Of a stretch of 60,062 nucleotides of DNA, positions 34,747-44,137 are shown one piece after another (position 1 is the stretch's first letter; each line of letters opens with the position of its first letter). This DNA comes from Trichocoleus desertorum ATA4-8-CV12 (GTDB taxonomy: Bacteria > Cyanobacteriota > Cyanobacteriia > FACHB-46), in contig JAHHIL010000030.1 in NCBI GenBank assembly GCA_019358975.1, positions 1-60,062 on the forward strand, in the 5' to 3' direction. The position numbers and the translations under genes are program-made. The notes beneath the pieces were generated by a model that worked only from the letters and a program-made list of their open reading frames with translations, ran no database searches and was not told the DNA's origin.

Positions 34747-34771
34747 AAAAAAGCCACCCCGTAAGGTGGCT
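34747..34771 (-). terminator. Intrinsic terminator of glnA
   Basis: On the minus strand AGCCACC (34771-34765) and GGTGGCT (34758-34752) form a 7-bp stem with a 6-nt loop, followed by six T. It lies 48 nt after the glnA stop. Confidence 0.88.
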
Positions 34772-34819
34772 CGCGAATTCCCCTGAGCGGTAGCTAAAAT
34801 TAATTAGATATTCAGGAGA

Positions 34820-36238
34820 TTAGACATCGTAGTAGAGCGCAAACTCGTAGGGGTGAGGACGTAACCGCATGGGGTTCACCTCGTTGTCGAGCTTGTACTC
34901 AATCCATGTGTTGATGAAGTCTTCGGTAAAGACGCCACCCGCAGTCAGGAACTCGTGGTCTTCTTCCAGAGCCTTCAGCGCATCCAGCAAAGAACCGGGA
35001 GTAGAAGGAATTTTCGACAGCTCTTCAGGGCTGAGGTCATAGATATCCACATCCAAGGGCTCGCCTGGATCAATTTGATTTTTGATGCCATCGATACCCG
35101 CACAGAGCATCGCTGCAAACGCTAGGTAGGGGTTGGCAGTCGCATCAGGACAACGGAACTCTAAACGCTTGGCTTTGGGGTTACTGCCAGTCAGCGGAAT
35201 CCGGATGGAAGCAGAGCGGTTGCCTTGAGAGTAAGCCAAGTTTACAGGAGCTTCAAATCCAGGCACCAAGCGCTTGTAGGAGTTGGTAGTGGGGTTGGTG
35301 AGCGCCAGTAGAGCAGGAGCGTGCTTGAGGATGCCGCCGATGTAGTGGAGAGCCATTTGGCTCAGGTTGGCGTAGCCATCACCCCAGAACAGCGGTTGTC
35401 CGTCTTTCCAAATGGATTGGTGGGTGTGCATACCAGAACCGTTGTCGTTAAACAAAGGCTTGGGCATGAAAGTAACGGTTTTGCCGTGACGCTTAGCGAC
35501 GTTCTTGATCACATACTTGTAAGTCATCAAGTGGTCTGCCGCACGAACCAAAGTGTCAAAGCGGAAGCCGAGTTCGCACTGACCGCCCGTGGCAACTTCA
35601 TGGTGATGCTTCTCAATGGGAACGCCGCACTCAGCCATTACCAATAGCATCTCGGTCCGGATGTCTTGCAGCGTGTCGGTGGGAGCAACAGGGAAGTAAC
35701 CTTCTTTGTAGCGAGGCTTATAGCCTAAGTTGCCACCTTCTTCTTTGCGGCCAGAGTTCCAGCGACCTTCTACAGAATCAACGTGGTAGTAGCCTTCGTT
35801 TTCGGTTTGGTCGAACCGCACGTCGTCGAAGATGAAGAATTCTGCTTCAGGGCCTAAGAATGCCGTATCACCTAGGCCAGTGGAGGCGAGGTAATCCACT
35901 GCTTTTTGAGCAATGGTGCGAGGGCAGCGGCTGTAAGGCTCACCAGTTCTGGGCTCTTGGATGCTGCAAATAATGCTGAGAGTCGGTTCAGCCATGAAGG
36001 GATCGAACCAAGCAGTGTTGGGATCGAGCACCATTGTCATGTCTGATTCATTGATCGCTTTCCAACCCCGGATGCTGGAACCGTCGAAAGGAACACCTTC
36101 GGTGAAGCTGCTCTCGTCGATTTGGTCGTGGAAGACTGTGAGGTGTTGCCAGGTTCCTGGCATATCAATGAATTTGAGATCAATCATCTTGATCTGCTTT
36201 TCTTTGATCAGATTCAAGATGTCTTGTGCAGTCGGCAT
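34820..36238 (-). CDS. glnA: Glutamine synthetase, type I
   Basis: Ammonia assimilation: glutamate plus ammonia plus ATP to glutamine, a dodecamer. The 472-aa protein has the N-terminal [18 protein letters not shown], the Glu/His metal-site region [19 protein letters not shown], the ATP-site [20 protein letters not shown] and [20 protein letters not shown], and normal length. In cyanobacteria it is inhibited by small IF7/IF17 proteins, none of which is seen here. ATG 36238 has a perfect AAGGAG 6 nt before it. An NtcA-type promoter lies about 300 nt upstream. Confidence 0.97.
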   Translation of the reverse strand: MPTAQDILNLIKEKQIKMIDLKFIDMPGTWQHLTVFHDQIDESSFTEGVPFDGSSIRGWKAINESDMTMVLDPNTAWFDPFMAEPTLSIICSIQEPRTGEPYSRCPRTIAQKAVDYLASTGLGDTAFLGPEAEFFIFDDVRFDQTENEGYYHVDSVEGRWNSGRKEEGGNLGYKPRYKEGYFPVAPTDTLQDIRTEMLLVMAECGVPIEKHHHEVATGGQCELGFRFDTLVRAADHLMTYKYVIKNVAKRHGKTVTFMPKPLFNDNGSGMHTHQSIWKDGQPLFWGDGYANLSQMALHYIGGILKHAPALLALTNPTTNSYKRLVPGFEAPVNLAYSQGNRSASIRIPLTGSNPKAKRLEFRCPDATANPYLAFAAMLCAGIDGIKNQIDPGEPLDVDIYDLSPEELSKIPSTPGSLLDALKALEEDHEFLTAGGVFTEDFINTWIEYKLDNEVNPMRLRPHPYEFALYYDV

Positions 36239-36542
36239 GAATTACTCCTTAATGTCTGGGCAAATCTAGGAAGGGAAGGTCTGCGATCGCGAGAGGTCAG
36301 CCAGGTGAATAGAGGGAGACAACCTGATTTAGAACTGCACTGCCTCAACTGAGTCGCCAGGGGTTAGCTGCGACATGAGCAGTCAGCAAATCCCAAAGTT
36401 ACTGGCAGTTGGTAGGTGATCAGTTACAACGGTTACTTGATGATTCCTGCGACTCGCTATTTCTAGAGGCGCTTAGCAGCTAGGCAATTTTTGCGGCGTC
36501 TTTTAGCACACACTCATCGGCAGGGTTGGTTACACCTGAATC

Positions 36543-36584
36543 ATCCTAAAAATAGGGTTGGGGATATTTTGTATCCTTTGTTAC
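36543..36584 (-). promoter_or_regulatory. NtcA-activated promoter of glnA
   Basis: On the minus strand the sequence contains GTA-N8-TAC (36584-36571; GTAACAAAGGATAC), exactly 22 nt, then TAGGAT (36548-36543), which fits the NtcA class-II consensus GTA-N8-TAC-N22-TAN3T. Transcription would start near 36536, leaving a leader of about 300 nt before glnA. The long leader shows no recognised glutamine riboswitch. Confidence 0.85.
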
Positions 36585-36757
36585 TAAACCCTATTGAAGC
36601 TTACCAAAATACGGACGAAATTAATCTTGGAGCTACCCTCCTTCAGCCTTTCCCTGAAAAATGAAAAATTGTAGCGGAATTGACAGTTTTTCATTTTTAG
36701 GCTGAGTTGGTCCCTAAAATAGTATCAGAAGCTACCGTTCTATACTTTAGGCCAACT

Positions 36758-37096
36758 ATGATTTTTGAAACTGAGTCTGAGCACCAAGAAGCCCTAAAAT
36801 TTCGGCCAGGTCAGAAGGTGGAGTTAAAACATCAACCAGGTCTGGTCGATATTATTGTTGGCTACGACCCGATGATGGTGCCGCCTATTGTATTGGCAAG
36901 TGACCCGATGCCACGCTACCCAGAAGAGTTACAGCTTCTGCCAACTCCTGCCCTGAATCGCACCTGGTTAAACTTCCCAAGACAAACTCAGTATCCTGCT
37001 TGTTCGTTGGGCGACCGCGAAGCCTCACAAAAAATGAACCGTAGAACGAAGCAGCAAGCTTTTAGTCAGCGATCGCAAGCCAAAGTTTTTTCTTGA
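36758..37096 (+). CDS. Uncharacterised 112-aa cyanobacterial protein
   Basis: Starts MIFETESEHQEALKFRPGQK and continues VELKHQPGLVDIIVGYDPMM; the first 65 residues look like a small beta-rich domain, the rest is basic and low in order. I cannot assign a function. ATG 36758 is preferred: TATACT at 36741-36746 would start the transcript only a few bases before it, so the TTG 36707 start of the longer frame would be untranscribed. It is divergent from glnA, sharing the intergenic region with the NtcA site. Confidence 0.5.
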   Translation: MIFETESEHQEALKFRPGQKVELKHQPGLVDIIVGYDPMMVPPIVLASDPMPRYPEELQLLPTPALNRTWLNFPRQTQYPACSLGDREASQKMNRRTKQQAFSQRSQAKVFS

Positions 37097-37466
37097 TTTT
37101 CCTTTAAATAATTAATAGCTGAGATTTCTACTATTTTTAAATGTTGAGAATTGCAGAAATTGCAGCACATAAAACTTAACAGAATAGAAGCGACTAGCCC
37201 GGAATTCAGCGTCAATTAGGCTGATCTTGGCGTGGTAAACTTAACCCTAAATCCTAACGCACCAGCCCAACTCACGGTTAAAGGTAAGCTCAGCGCTAGG
37301 AGTGCAGAATCATTCTGTACAGTAAGTTGTAGCCATTGCATGCGCCATCTCTGACCTCAACAGTGCCGCCCAGTTTTTGGCAGCTAGAACAACTCACTTC
37401 TAATGACAAGTTGACGCAGGTCAAGCATAGCAAACACCTATAGGAACCACTTAGGAGAGTCATTTC
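37097..37466. other. 370-bp intergenic region before apcF
   Basis: No gene seen. A TAGGAGAGTC ribosome-binding stretch precedes apcF at 37450-37460. The rest is AT-rich upstream and presumably carries the apcF promoter; no NtcA box was found here. Confidence 0.4.
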
Positions 37467-37976
37467 ATGCGGGACGCAGTGACAAGCCTGATTAGAAACT
37501 ATGACATTACGGGCCGATATCTCGATAGAGATGCCCTTGACTCACTGAAGTCCTACTTTGGCAGTGGGACCGCAAGAGTTCAAGCAGCCGCAGTCATCAA
37601 TGCGAACGCTGCTACCATCGTCAAGCAGGCAGGGTCACGTCTGTTTGACGAACTCCCAGAACTCATTCGTCCTGGTGGCAATGCCTATACCACCCGTCGT
37701 TATGCAGCTTGTCTGCGCGATATGGACTACTACCTACGCTATGCCAGCTATGCTCTGGTAGCAGGAGACATGGATGTACTAGATGAGCGAGTGTTGGAAG
37801 GTCTGCGAGAAACTTACAACTCTCTAGGCGTTCCCATTGGCCCTACGGTGCGCGGCATCCAACTGATGAAAGACATTGTCAAAGAGCAAGCTGTAGCGGC
37901 TGGTGTGGCTGATACAGCCTTTGTAGATCAACCTTTTGATTACATGACTCGCGAACTCAGCGAACAAGACGTTTAA
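37467..37976 (+). CDS. apcF: Allophycocyanin beta-18 subunit (ApcF)
   Basis: Core component of the phycobilisome terminal emitter, partner of ApcE. The 169-aa protein starts MRDAVTSLIRNYDITGRYLD and is a full phycobilin domain: chromophore cysteine C82 in AACLRDMDYYLRYA, and N72 in the GGNAYTTRRYA segment (site of Asn methylation in beta subunits). Length and C-terminal EQAVAAGVADTAFVDQPFDY fit ApcF rather than ApcB. It stands alone here, as is usual for apcF, with AGGAG before the ATG. Confidence 0.93.
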   Translation: MRDAVTSLIRNYDITGRYLDRDALDSLKSYFGSGTARVQAAAVINANAATIVKQAGSRLFDELPELIRPGGNAYTTRRYAACLRDMDYYLRYASYALVAGDMDVLDERVLEGLRETYNSLGVPIGPTVRGIQLMKDIVKEQAVAAGVADTAFVDQPFDYMTRELSEQDV

Positions 37977-38126
37977 TCGCTCAGTCCACCCTGCTTTGGG
38001 ACATCTTTAGGTTCAAGTTTGATTTAGATAGGGGTAGGTTTGGTAGCAAAATTTGCGTAACTGCAAAAATTGTTGCTGAGCTTACCCCTTCAGCTTGATA
38101 CCTAGCTAAACTACAAGAGCATACTG

Positions 38127-38717
38127 CTAGAGATTTTGAGCGTCTAACTCCGCTTCCGGTTCTAGAACCCAAACCACTTCGCCTTTAGCGGTGCTGGTGA
38201 TGGCAGTTTGGTCACCTCTGCGAGCGAGTCTAGCTGCCACTTCCAACGCCTGCGCTCGATCTTTGACAACTTTGAAAAAGCTGTAATACTGGCCTTCAAC
38301 GGCGATCGCTGATAAGCGATGGTCTAGATCAGGAACTCGGATATGACAAGGGCGATATTGGCTCCGAGATTCTAAGATTTTTGCTACCCCTACGCTTTTA
38401 GGCTGGGTAGTTGCTGAAGCAGGCTGAGCTGGCAAATCCAGGTAAGCATCTCGCTCTAGCACCCAAATCGCATCACCTCTAACGGTGGCAGTAATAATCG
38501 TTTCTTCACCCTTGTTAGCCAGTCGATTGGCAATTTCTAGGGCTTGCTGCCGCTCTTTGACTAGCTTCATCAGACTGTAGTACTTTCCATCCACACGAAT
38601 CGCCACAATGCGATCGTCTAGATCAGGCACGCGGATATGGCAAGGCTGATACTGAGTTCGAGACTGTAAAATGCGAGGAGGATTCACGGTCGTCTGCGAA
38701 GAACCTTCGGATGGCAT
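38127..38717 (-). CDS. Uncharacterised protein with two tandem homologous domains
   Basis: A 196-aa protein made of two copies of a roughly 75-aa unit. Copy 1 starts ILQSRTQYQPCHIRVPDLDD, copy 2 ILESRSQYRPCHIRVPDLDH; each continues with a (Y)YS-K/V-V-K/R-x-R-A-L-E helix and an IT-T/S-G-V-WVLE strand. The conserved CHIRVPDLD pattern, repeated, could be a metal or ligand site. I know no function. The unit recurs only in this pair here. ATG 38717 is used; downstream of it a Pro/Ser linker joins the copies. Confidence 0.6.
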   Translation of the reverse strand: MPSEGSSQTTVNPPRILQSRTQYQPCHIRVPDLDDRIVAIRVDGKYYSLMKLVKERQQALEIANRLANKGEETIITATVRGDAIWVLERDAYLDLPAQPASATTQPKSVGVAKILESRSQYRPCHIRVPDLDHRLSAIAVEGQYYSFFKVVKDRAQALEVAARLARRGDQTAITSTAKGEVVWVLEPEAELDAQNL

Positions 38718-38791
38718 AGTGGAAGATGATAGAGCCCCAAAGGCTTTATTTTATAGATGTTTCCTCATTCTAATTTTTTTAGTGCAGTTCC

Positions 38792-39616
38792 TTGGCCAAG
38801 CAACGACTCGATACCCTACTCGTAGACCTAGAACTCTGTGACTCTCGCCAACAGGCCCAGCGTCTAATTCGAGCCGGAGAAGTCATGGTGAACCAGCAGG
38901 TCATCGATAAACCGGGTACCGAGATTGATCCAGCGGCCCAGATTACGGTAAAACAGCGATCGCCCTACGTCTCTAGAGGTGGCGAGAAACTAGCCAGAGC
39001 CTTAGAAGCTTTTCCCATCGAAATTACTGGACGCATTTGCTTAGACGGGGGCATTTCCACGGGGGGCTTTACTGATTGTCTGTTGCAGTCAGGAGCCCAG
39101 AAAGTTTACGGCGTAGATGTGGGCTATGGGCAAGTTGCTTGGACTCTCCGCCAAGACCCCCGTGTCGTTTTACGAGAGCGTACCAACCTGCGGCACTTAA
39201 AACCAGAAGAGCTTTACGAACAAGGAAAGCCCGATGCGGATCTGGGAGTCGCCGACGTTTCCTTTATTTCTCTCACAAAAGTCTTACCCGCCCTGTGGCA
39301 ATTGCTCAAAGAACCACGGGAAGTCATTTTGCTCGTAAAACCACAATTTGAAGTCGGGCGATCGCGCGTCGGCAAGAACGGCGTAGTCCGCGACCCCAAA
39401 GACCAAGCAGAAGCGATCGCCCAAGTCATCCAAGCCGCTCAAGCCCTTGGTTGGCACTACCAAGACCTAACCTGGTCTCCCCTGCAAGGCCCCGCCGGAA
39501 ACATTGAATACCTGCTTTGGCTAAGCATGAATAGCAACACCTCCACACCGGATTTAGCTGCGATCGTTCAGATTACGCAATCGGCGCAGAAAGCACTGGC
39601 TGGAAGGGAGGGATGA
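38792..39616 (+). CDS. tlyA: TlyA-family rRNA methyltransferase (hemolysin-like)
   Basis: A 274-aa protein: S4 RNA-binding domain at residues 1-60 (RLDTLLVDLELCDSRQQAQR) then a FtsJ-type Rossmann methyltransferase with SAM motif ICLDGGISTGGFTDCLLQSG and VKPQFEVGRSRVGKNGVVRD. TlyA methylates 16S and 23S rRNA 2'-O-cytidine in bacteria. Start is TTG 38792, close to the divergent 196-aa gene. One change is notable: the SAM-motif reads DGGIST where many homologs read DVGAST. Confidence 0.9.
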   Translation: MAKQRLDTLLVDLELCDSRQQAQRLIRAGEVMVNQQVIDKPGTEIDPAAQITVKQRSPYVSRGGEKLARALEAFPIEITGRICLDGGISTGGFTDCLLQSGAQKVYGVDVGYGQVAWTLRQDPRVVLRERTNLRHLKPEELYEQGKPDADLGVADVSFISLTKVLPALWQLLKEPREVILLVKPQFEVGRSRVGKNGVVRDPKDQAEAIAQVIQAAQALGWHYQDLTWSPLQGPAGNIEYLLWLSMNSNTSTPDLAAIVQITQSAQKALAGREG

Positions 39617-39683
39617 AGGAGAAATGAACTTCCCTAGATACACGTGTGAGAGAACACACTTTACAGGTTCACGGAAACGTTGA

Positions 39684-40844
39684 TTAAGAAGCAGTGGCGA
39701 GATTGCCTCGTTGCAAAATCACCATGCCTGAACCGACGACAGGGGTACGGGCAATTAGTTTGCCTTCGGTATCAGTAATTTCTAGCTTGGTAAAGTCTAG
39801 GGTTTTGGCCTTGGCTAGCACTTCACTGGCTAACTGGTCTTGCTGATTGATTGGCAGATTGTACCAGCGATCGCTCAGCGCCACCGTGAGGCGATTGCCG
39901 ACTAAGTTAGTTTTGACCGACTGCACCAAATCCGCAGTGTACTGATTGGTGACTTCAGACACTTTGGCTTGAATTGAAGCCAGGATTTGTTCTTGAGGAG
40001 ATAAGACAGGGGCGGGAGGCTCGCTCGGTTCGGGTGCCGTCACCGCGATTGGCTCTGGCGGTTCAGGAGCAACGAGATCTAAAGGTATTTCTGGGGCTTC
40101 AGCGATCGCAGGTACTTCTGGTTCCACCAAAATGGGTGCAGGGACAGGAGCGGTTTCCTCAGGTGGGGCGATCGCCACGGGAATTTCGGCTTCCGGAGCA
40201 CTGAGTTCTGGTGGAGCGGTGAGTTCTGCTGGCGGCACCCGCTGGGAAAGTGGCACTCTGGCGACTTCCGGTGCCTTGGGCTTGCTAGGAGAGAGGATTG
40301 AATTCGTCGTTAGAACCAGAAACACAACTGTCGCGATCGCCAAGTTTGTCAGGGCGCGATCAGACAGTTTTTCGTTTAGAGAAGCGGGCAGGCGGTGGCG
40401 AATTTGGGGCAGGGTTTTTGTCCACCAAGCTTGCAACCGTGTAAGTTGAGGCTGGATTTTTTCTAGGGCTGTCGTCGCCCAGGTTTGGAGCTTGGTTAAA
40501 AAAGGACGCGATCGCTCTAGGAGTTCCGAAGCATTGAATTGAGCCGCTGACTTGGTTCCGGTTCTAGAGGAAGTTTCCTGAGTTGTAGCCGCGCCTGATG
40601 TAGATTTCTCTGGAGCGTCGGTCTCCAGTTTTTCGGCTGCCGTTTCTAAACCTCGAATTGTGAAGCGCAACGCTTTGGCACTTTGCGTTTTCAATGCAGG
40701 TTTGACCTGCTCCCATTTTTGCTGCAAGGTCTGGGTGATCTGTTGCAAACTAGTCCCACCCGTTCCACTTGCGCTGGTGGGGGTCGATCGGTTGGGAGTC
40801 GGGGGGACAGGTGATGATGGTTGGTTTGGCTGCTCCTCTGACAT
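39684..40844 (-). CDS. Pro/Ala-rich single-span membrane protein of unknown function
   Basis: A 386-aa protein. Residues 1-175 are low complexity with coiled helical parts (LQQITQTLQQKWEQVKPALK). One transmembrane helix (about 169-183, NLAIATVVFLVLTTN) is followed by a long Pro/Glu/Ala linker (185-290), a spacer long enough to cross the periplasm, and a small C-terminal domain starting LSPQEQILASIQAKVSEVTN with VALSDRWYNLPINQQDQLAS. That last region looks like a conserved cyanobacterial domain. Function unknown. Confidence 0.55.
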   Translation of the reverse strand: MSEEQPNQPSSPVPPTPNRSTPTSASGTGGTSLQQITQTLQQKWEQVKPALKTQSAKALRFTIRGLETAAEKLETDAPEKSTSGAATTQETSSRTGTKSAAQFNASELLERSRPFLTKLQTWATTALEKIQPQLTRLQAWWTKTLPQIRHRLPASLNEKLSDRALTNLAIATVVFLVLTTNSILSPSKPKAPEVARVPLSQRVPPAELTAPPELSAPEAEIPVAIAPPEETAPVPAPILVEPEVPAIAEAPEIPLDLVAPEPPEPIAVTAPEPSEPPAPVLSPQEQILASIQAKVSEVTNQYTADLVQSVKTNLVGNRLTVALSDRWYNLPINQQDQLASEVLAKAKTLDFTKLEITDTEGKLIARTPVVGSGMVILQRGNLATAS

Positions 40845-40977
40845 GACATCTCCCTCTAAGGCTACGCAAACCGCAGGAAACGCGGTAAATTCTTACGGGT
40901 GTTACCACAAAGCCTATCATTTTCTCCCCAACAACCGATATTCTCCTAACGCTGTCGCTCTATCCCTCCACACAACT

Positions 40978-42150
40978 ATGAGCCTGAATCGCCGTCAATT
41001 TCTGGTTTTGAGCGGTTTAACAGGTGGTTTTGGTCTTGCTGTGCTGATGCAACGAACCTTTGCCGAATCAGTCGTAAAGCAGCCTGCTAGCCAACCGTCT
41101 CTGGGGCAAGTTCCCACCAAACAAACCGCTCAGCTCCAAAGTGCCAACCCACAAGTGGGAAAAGCGATCGCGCCTAAAGGCATGTTTGCCCCTGCTAGAG
41201 GCGATGTGCGGATTGCGGTGATTAGCGACCTGAATAGCCAGTATGGCTCCACCACCTACGAAGCCGAGGTAGACAAAGCGATCGCGCGGATTCCTGCTTG
41301 GCAACCCGATTTGGTGCTTTGCGGCGGTGACATGGTAGCAGGGCAATCTCAAGCGCTGTCGGATGCTGAGGTGAAAGCAATGTGGGCTGCCTTCGATCGC
41401 CATATTGGGGCACCGCTCCGCCAAGCTAAACTGCCTTATGGCTTCACAGTTGGCAACCACGATGCTTCTGCTGCTTTGTCTGCCAATGGCACATTTAGTT
41501 TCCAGCGCGATCGCAATCTAGCAGCGGCTCATTGGAATAACCCCAAGCACAATCCGAGTTTGCAATTTGTCGATCGTGCTAAATTCCCCTTCTACTACAC
41601 GTTTCAGCAAAACGGCATCTTTTATTTAGTCTGGGATGCTTCTAGTGCCACGATTCGAGCAGATCAGTTGGCTTGGGTTGAGAAAAGCTTAGCTAGTCCT
41701 GCGGCCCAAAATGCCAAGCTGCGAATTGCCATCGGTCACTTACCGCTCTATGCCGTTGCTGTGAGGCGCGATCGCCTGGGTGAAATTCTTGACCAACCCG
41801 ATAAGTTGCGATCGCTGTTAGAAAAATATCGTGTCCATACCTACATCAGCGGTCATCATCACGCTTATTTTCCTGGGTATCGCGGCAAGCTAGAACTGCT
41901 GCATGCAGGCGCGATCGGTGCTGGCCCCAGACGCTTGCTTAACAGCGATCGCTCTCCACAAAAAACGCTGACGATTGTAGATGTCAAGTTAGGTTCTGCT
42001 TCGACGACCTACACCACCTACGACATGACTACCTTGCAACTGGTGAGACAGCAAGATCTACCCAGACTGATCGTGGGGCCAAATGGTTGGGTACTGCGTC
42101 GAGATGTAAAGGAAGCCGATTTGACTGCTGAGGAGCGATCGCAGATTTAG
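40978..42150 (+). CDS. Tat-exported calcineurin-like metallophosphoesterase
   Basis: A 390-aa exported phosphoesterase. ATG 40978 opens with MSLNRRQFLVLSGL, a twin-arginine signal peptide; the longer frame from 40660 overlaps the opposite gene and destroys this. Metal-site motifs are AVISDLNSQYG (Asp then an Asn where His is usual), LCGGDMVAG, TVGNHDA, IGHLPLY and YISGHHHAY, so all five blocks are visible and one is a variant. Substrate unknown; phosphate or nucleotide hydrolysis outside the membrane is likely. It ends 4 bp from the convergent Uma2 gene. Confidence 0.88.
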   Translation: MSLNRRQFLVLSGLTGGFGLAVLMQRTFAESVVKQPASQPSLGQVPTKQTAQLQSANPQVGKAIAPKGMFAPARGDVRIAVISDLNSQYGSTTYEAEVDKAIARIPAWQPDLVLCGGDMVAGQSQALSDAEVKAMWAAFDRHIGAPLRQAKLPYGFTVGNHDASAALSANGTFSFQRDRNLAAAHWNNPKHNPSLQFVDRAKFPFYYTFQQNGIFYLVWDASSATIRADQLAWVEKSLASPAAQNAKLRIAIGHLPLYAVAVRRDRLGEILDQPDKLRSLLEKYRVHTYISGHHHAYFPGYRGKLELLHAGAIGAGPRRLLNSDRSPQKTLTIVDVKLGSASTTYTTYDMTTLQLVRQQDLPRLIVGPNGWVLRRDVKEADLTAEERSQI

Positions 42151-42154
42151 GACG

Positions 42155-42718
42155 TTATTCGAGCAGCCAACCAAACAAATCACCAACTGTTAGCTGTAGC
42201 TCATTGGCAAAGGATGGTACAGGTAGCCGTTGAGCGGACTCGTCCAGTAAGTCTGGTGATTGTTGGGGATAGTACGCGAACACAGCCCGCTCCCTCGGAT
42301 CAATCAGCCATCCCATCTGGGTTCCATGCTTCAAGCAATGCAAAATTTTAGCCGTCACCTTCGTTTGACTTTGCTCTGGCGATAAGATTTCAATGATCCA
42401 ATCCGGAGCCAAGGCAAAGATATTTGCCACACTCCCATCTGGATTACGAGGAATTCTTTCCCAGCGAAAGACTGCGACATCTGGGACAATTGAGCGTCCA
42501 GAAAAGGTACAGCGTAATTCTGGATAAGCACGAGCAATTTTTTGAGGTTTGGTGACGGCATTAATCGCAGTTACTAACTCTCCCTGAATCGTGCTGTGCT
42601 CTCCTTGAGGCATGGGTTTTTGAATACTGTAGCCGTCAATGTACTCGCTAGCAGGCTCAGTCTCTGGTAGTGCCAGAAACTCTTCTAAGATGATGGGTTT
42701 CAGGTGTGCTTGTACCAT
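42155..42718 (-). CDS. Uma2-family (DUF820) putative endonuclease
   Basis: A 187-aa Uma2 protein. Core segments are EPASEYIDGYSIQKPMPQGE, IVPDVAVFRWERIP and APDWIIEILSPEQSQTKVTA, containing the PD-(D/E)XK-type acidic residues and lysine. Differs substantially from the paralogue at 17208-17852. ATG 42718 is used. No partner gene is suggested. Confidence 0.85.
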   Translation of the reverse strand: MVQAHLKPIILEEFLALPETEPASEYIDGYSIQKPMPQGEHSTIQGELVTAINAVTKPQKIARAYPELRCTFSGRSIVPDVAVFRWERIPRNPDGSVANIFALAPDWIIEILSPEQSQTKVTAKILHCLKHGTQMGWLIDPRERAVFAYYPQQSPDLLDESAQRLPVPSFANELQLTVGDLFGWLLE

Positions 42719-42764
42719 TTTCGGTCATCTCCAAGACCACCAGACAGCTTCTATTTTAGAGAAG

Positions 42765-43595
42765 TTAATAGGAAGTCACTAAAACTTCTGTAATCTTGCC
42801 TCGTTTGCTTGCCTTAGAGTTAATTGAGCGGGCAGCAGCGATCGCATAAATATTGAAGCCTTGATATAGTTCTCGAATAAATTCACAATCTGAATTGGAA
42901 AGCATCACTTTTACGCCTCGATTTGCAAGTTCTACAAATACATCTCTCAGTTTGACTTGATGCTCTTGATCAAAAGCATAGCGACTATAAGCAGTGAAAT
43001 TGCTGGTAGGGCTTAAGGGGTAGTAAGGCGGATCGAAATAGACAAAATCTTCGTGCGTAGCATGTTGCAAAATTGCTTCAAAAGGTTTGATTTCAATGAT
43101 GGTCGATCGCAATGCCATAGAAACCGCTCGCAATAAGTCTGCATTGCAAATTCCAGGATTTTTATAACGCCCCATTGGTACATTAAAATCTCCTTTGGAA
43201 TTCTCTCGATATAGGCCATTAAAGCAAGTTTTATTTAAATAAATTAGACGAGCCGCCCGTGCTAATTTATTTATAGGTTTTTTGGCTCTTACTTGATAGT
43301 AATAATCGTAGGAATGATTTTTCTGGTGTTCCTGCAAGCGTTGAATTAAAGGTTCAATCTGGTCTCGCACACAGCAATAAACATTGACTAATTCTGGATT
43401 AATATCCGTCAGAATTCCTTGTGCGGGTAAGAGGTGAAAGAAAACTGCGCCACCCCCTAAGAAAGGTTCGTAGTAGGTTTTAAATCTTTCTTGCGGAAAG
43501 AACGGTTGATACTGAGAAATCAGTTGGCTTTTTCCGCCTGCCCACTTTAAGAAGGGACGCGGAGCGATAGAGGGAGCGGTTTGAGGTGACATCAA
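42765..43595 (-). CDS. dam: DNA adenine methyltransferase, Dam/DpnII class (presumed GATC)
   Basis: A 276-aa D12-class N6-adenine methylase. Motif FLKWAGGKSQLISQYQPFFP (SAM binding; PFLGGGAVFF later) and the catalytic DPPYYP at 188-193 are intact. No restriction endonuclease gene is next to it, so it is an orphan. Cyanobacterial homologs methylate GATC, which is contained in every HIP1 octamer of this genome. Target prediction by family only. Local DNA is slightly AT-richer than neighbours. Confidence 0.88.
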   Translation of the reverse strand: MMSPQTAPSIAPRPFLKWAGGKSQLISQYQPFFPQERFKTYYEPFLGGGAVFFHLLPAQGILTDINPELVNVYCCVRDQIEPLIQRLQEHQKNHSYDYYYQVRAKKPINKLARAARLIYLNKTCFNGLYRENSKGDFNVPMGRYKNPGICNADLLRAVSMALRSTIIEIKPFEAILQHATHEDFVYFDPPYYPLSPTSNFTAYSRYAFDQEHQVKLRDVFVELANRGVKVMLSNSDCEFIRELYQGFNIYAIAAARSINSKASKRGKITEVLVTSY

Positions 43596-43783
43596 AGAAA
43601 GCGGTGCAGCAGCAGACTCAATATTATGATGTCAAACCAACCTAACTGAAAGCCCAAGAGTTGTAGAGAAATCTTGCAGCTTGGTACTGACTCCCTGGAG
43701 AAGCTGCTTCTGGCATTAAAATAAAAGTTCGGACTCAGCACCTGGCAACCTTTAAGTTTGAAACCCGCTACTAGATCAAAGCC

Positions 43784-43987
43784 ATGAGAGACTTTTTGGT
43801 TAACGTATCTCGCTACCCCACCTACTTCATCAGCATTGGTTTAGGGGTTTTCCTCAATGCTGTCAGACCCTTAATTCCGCTCTTTAAGAATCCCGCCACC
43901 GCGATCGCCTTGACGGGTATCTTCGTCGCAGGCTTGGTCTTTCTCAGTCTGACGCTCCGGGCCATGCTAGGACTAAGCCCTGCATAA
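43784..43987 (+). CDS. DUF751 (Ycf33-like) small membrane protein
   Basis: A 67-aa, two-span protein: MRDFLVNVSRYPTYFISIGL, then GVFLNAVRPLIPLFKNPATA and IALTGIFVAGLVFLSLTLRA. This matches DUF751, found only in oxygenic phototrophs (Ycf33 in plastids), with a role in photosynthesis suspected, not shown. It precedes rbfA by 150 bp. Confidence 0.78.
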   Translation: MRDFLVNVSRYPTYFISIGLGVFLNAVRPLIPLFKNPATAIALTGIFVAGLVFLSLTLRAMLGLSPA

Positions 43988-44137
43988 GCATTTCATTTCT
44001 CTGGAGAGAGGTTGACTGCTCAATCCCTGCCTAAATTAGAAGTCTGTACCGAGTTCAGCCCTGATACAAGGCTCCTGTTTCGGGTACGGACACAGTAAAA
44101 TTGATGTCTCGCTTTCGAGTTAAAGAGCAGGTTTGTT

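Noticed and set aside
36413-36428. Second possible NtcA site in the glnA leader (GTA-N10-TAC)
   Set aside because: Spacing is 10 rather than 8 and no TAN3T lies at the right distance.
36239-36540. Glutamine riboswitch in the glnA leader
   Set aside because: I could not find the conserved core of the glutamine aptamer; only a covariance-model search would settle this.
40660-40977. Extension of the metallophosphoesterase frame
   Set aside because: It overlaps the opposite gene and lies before the twin-arginine signal peptide.
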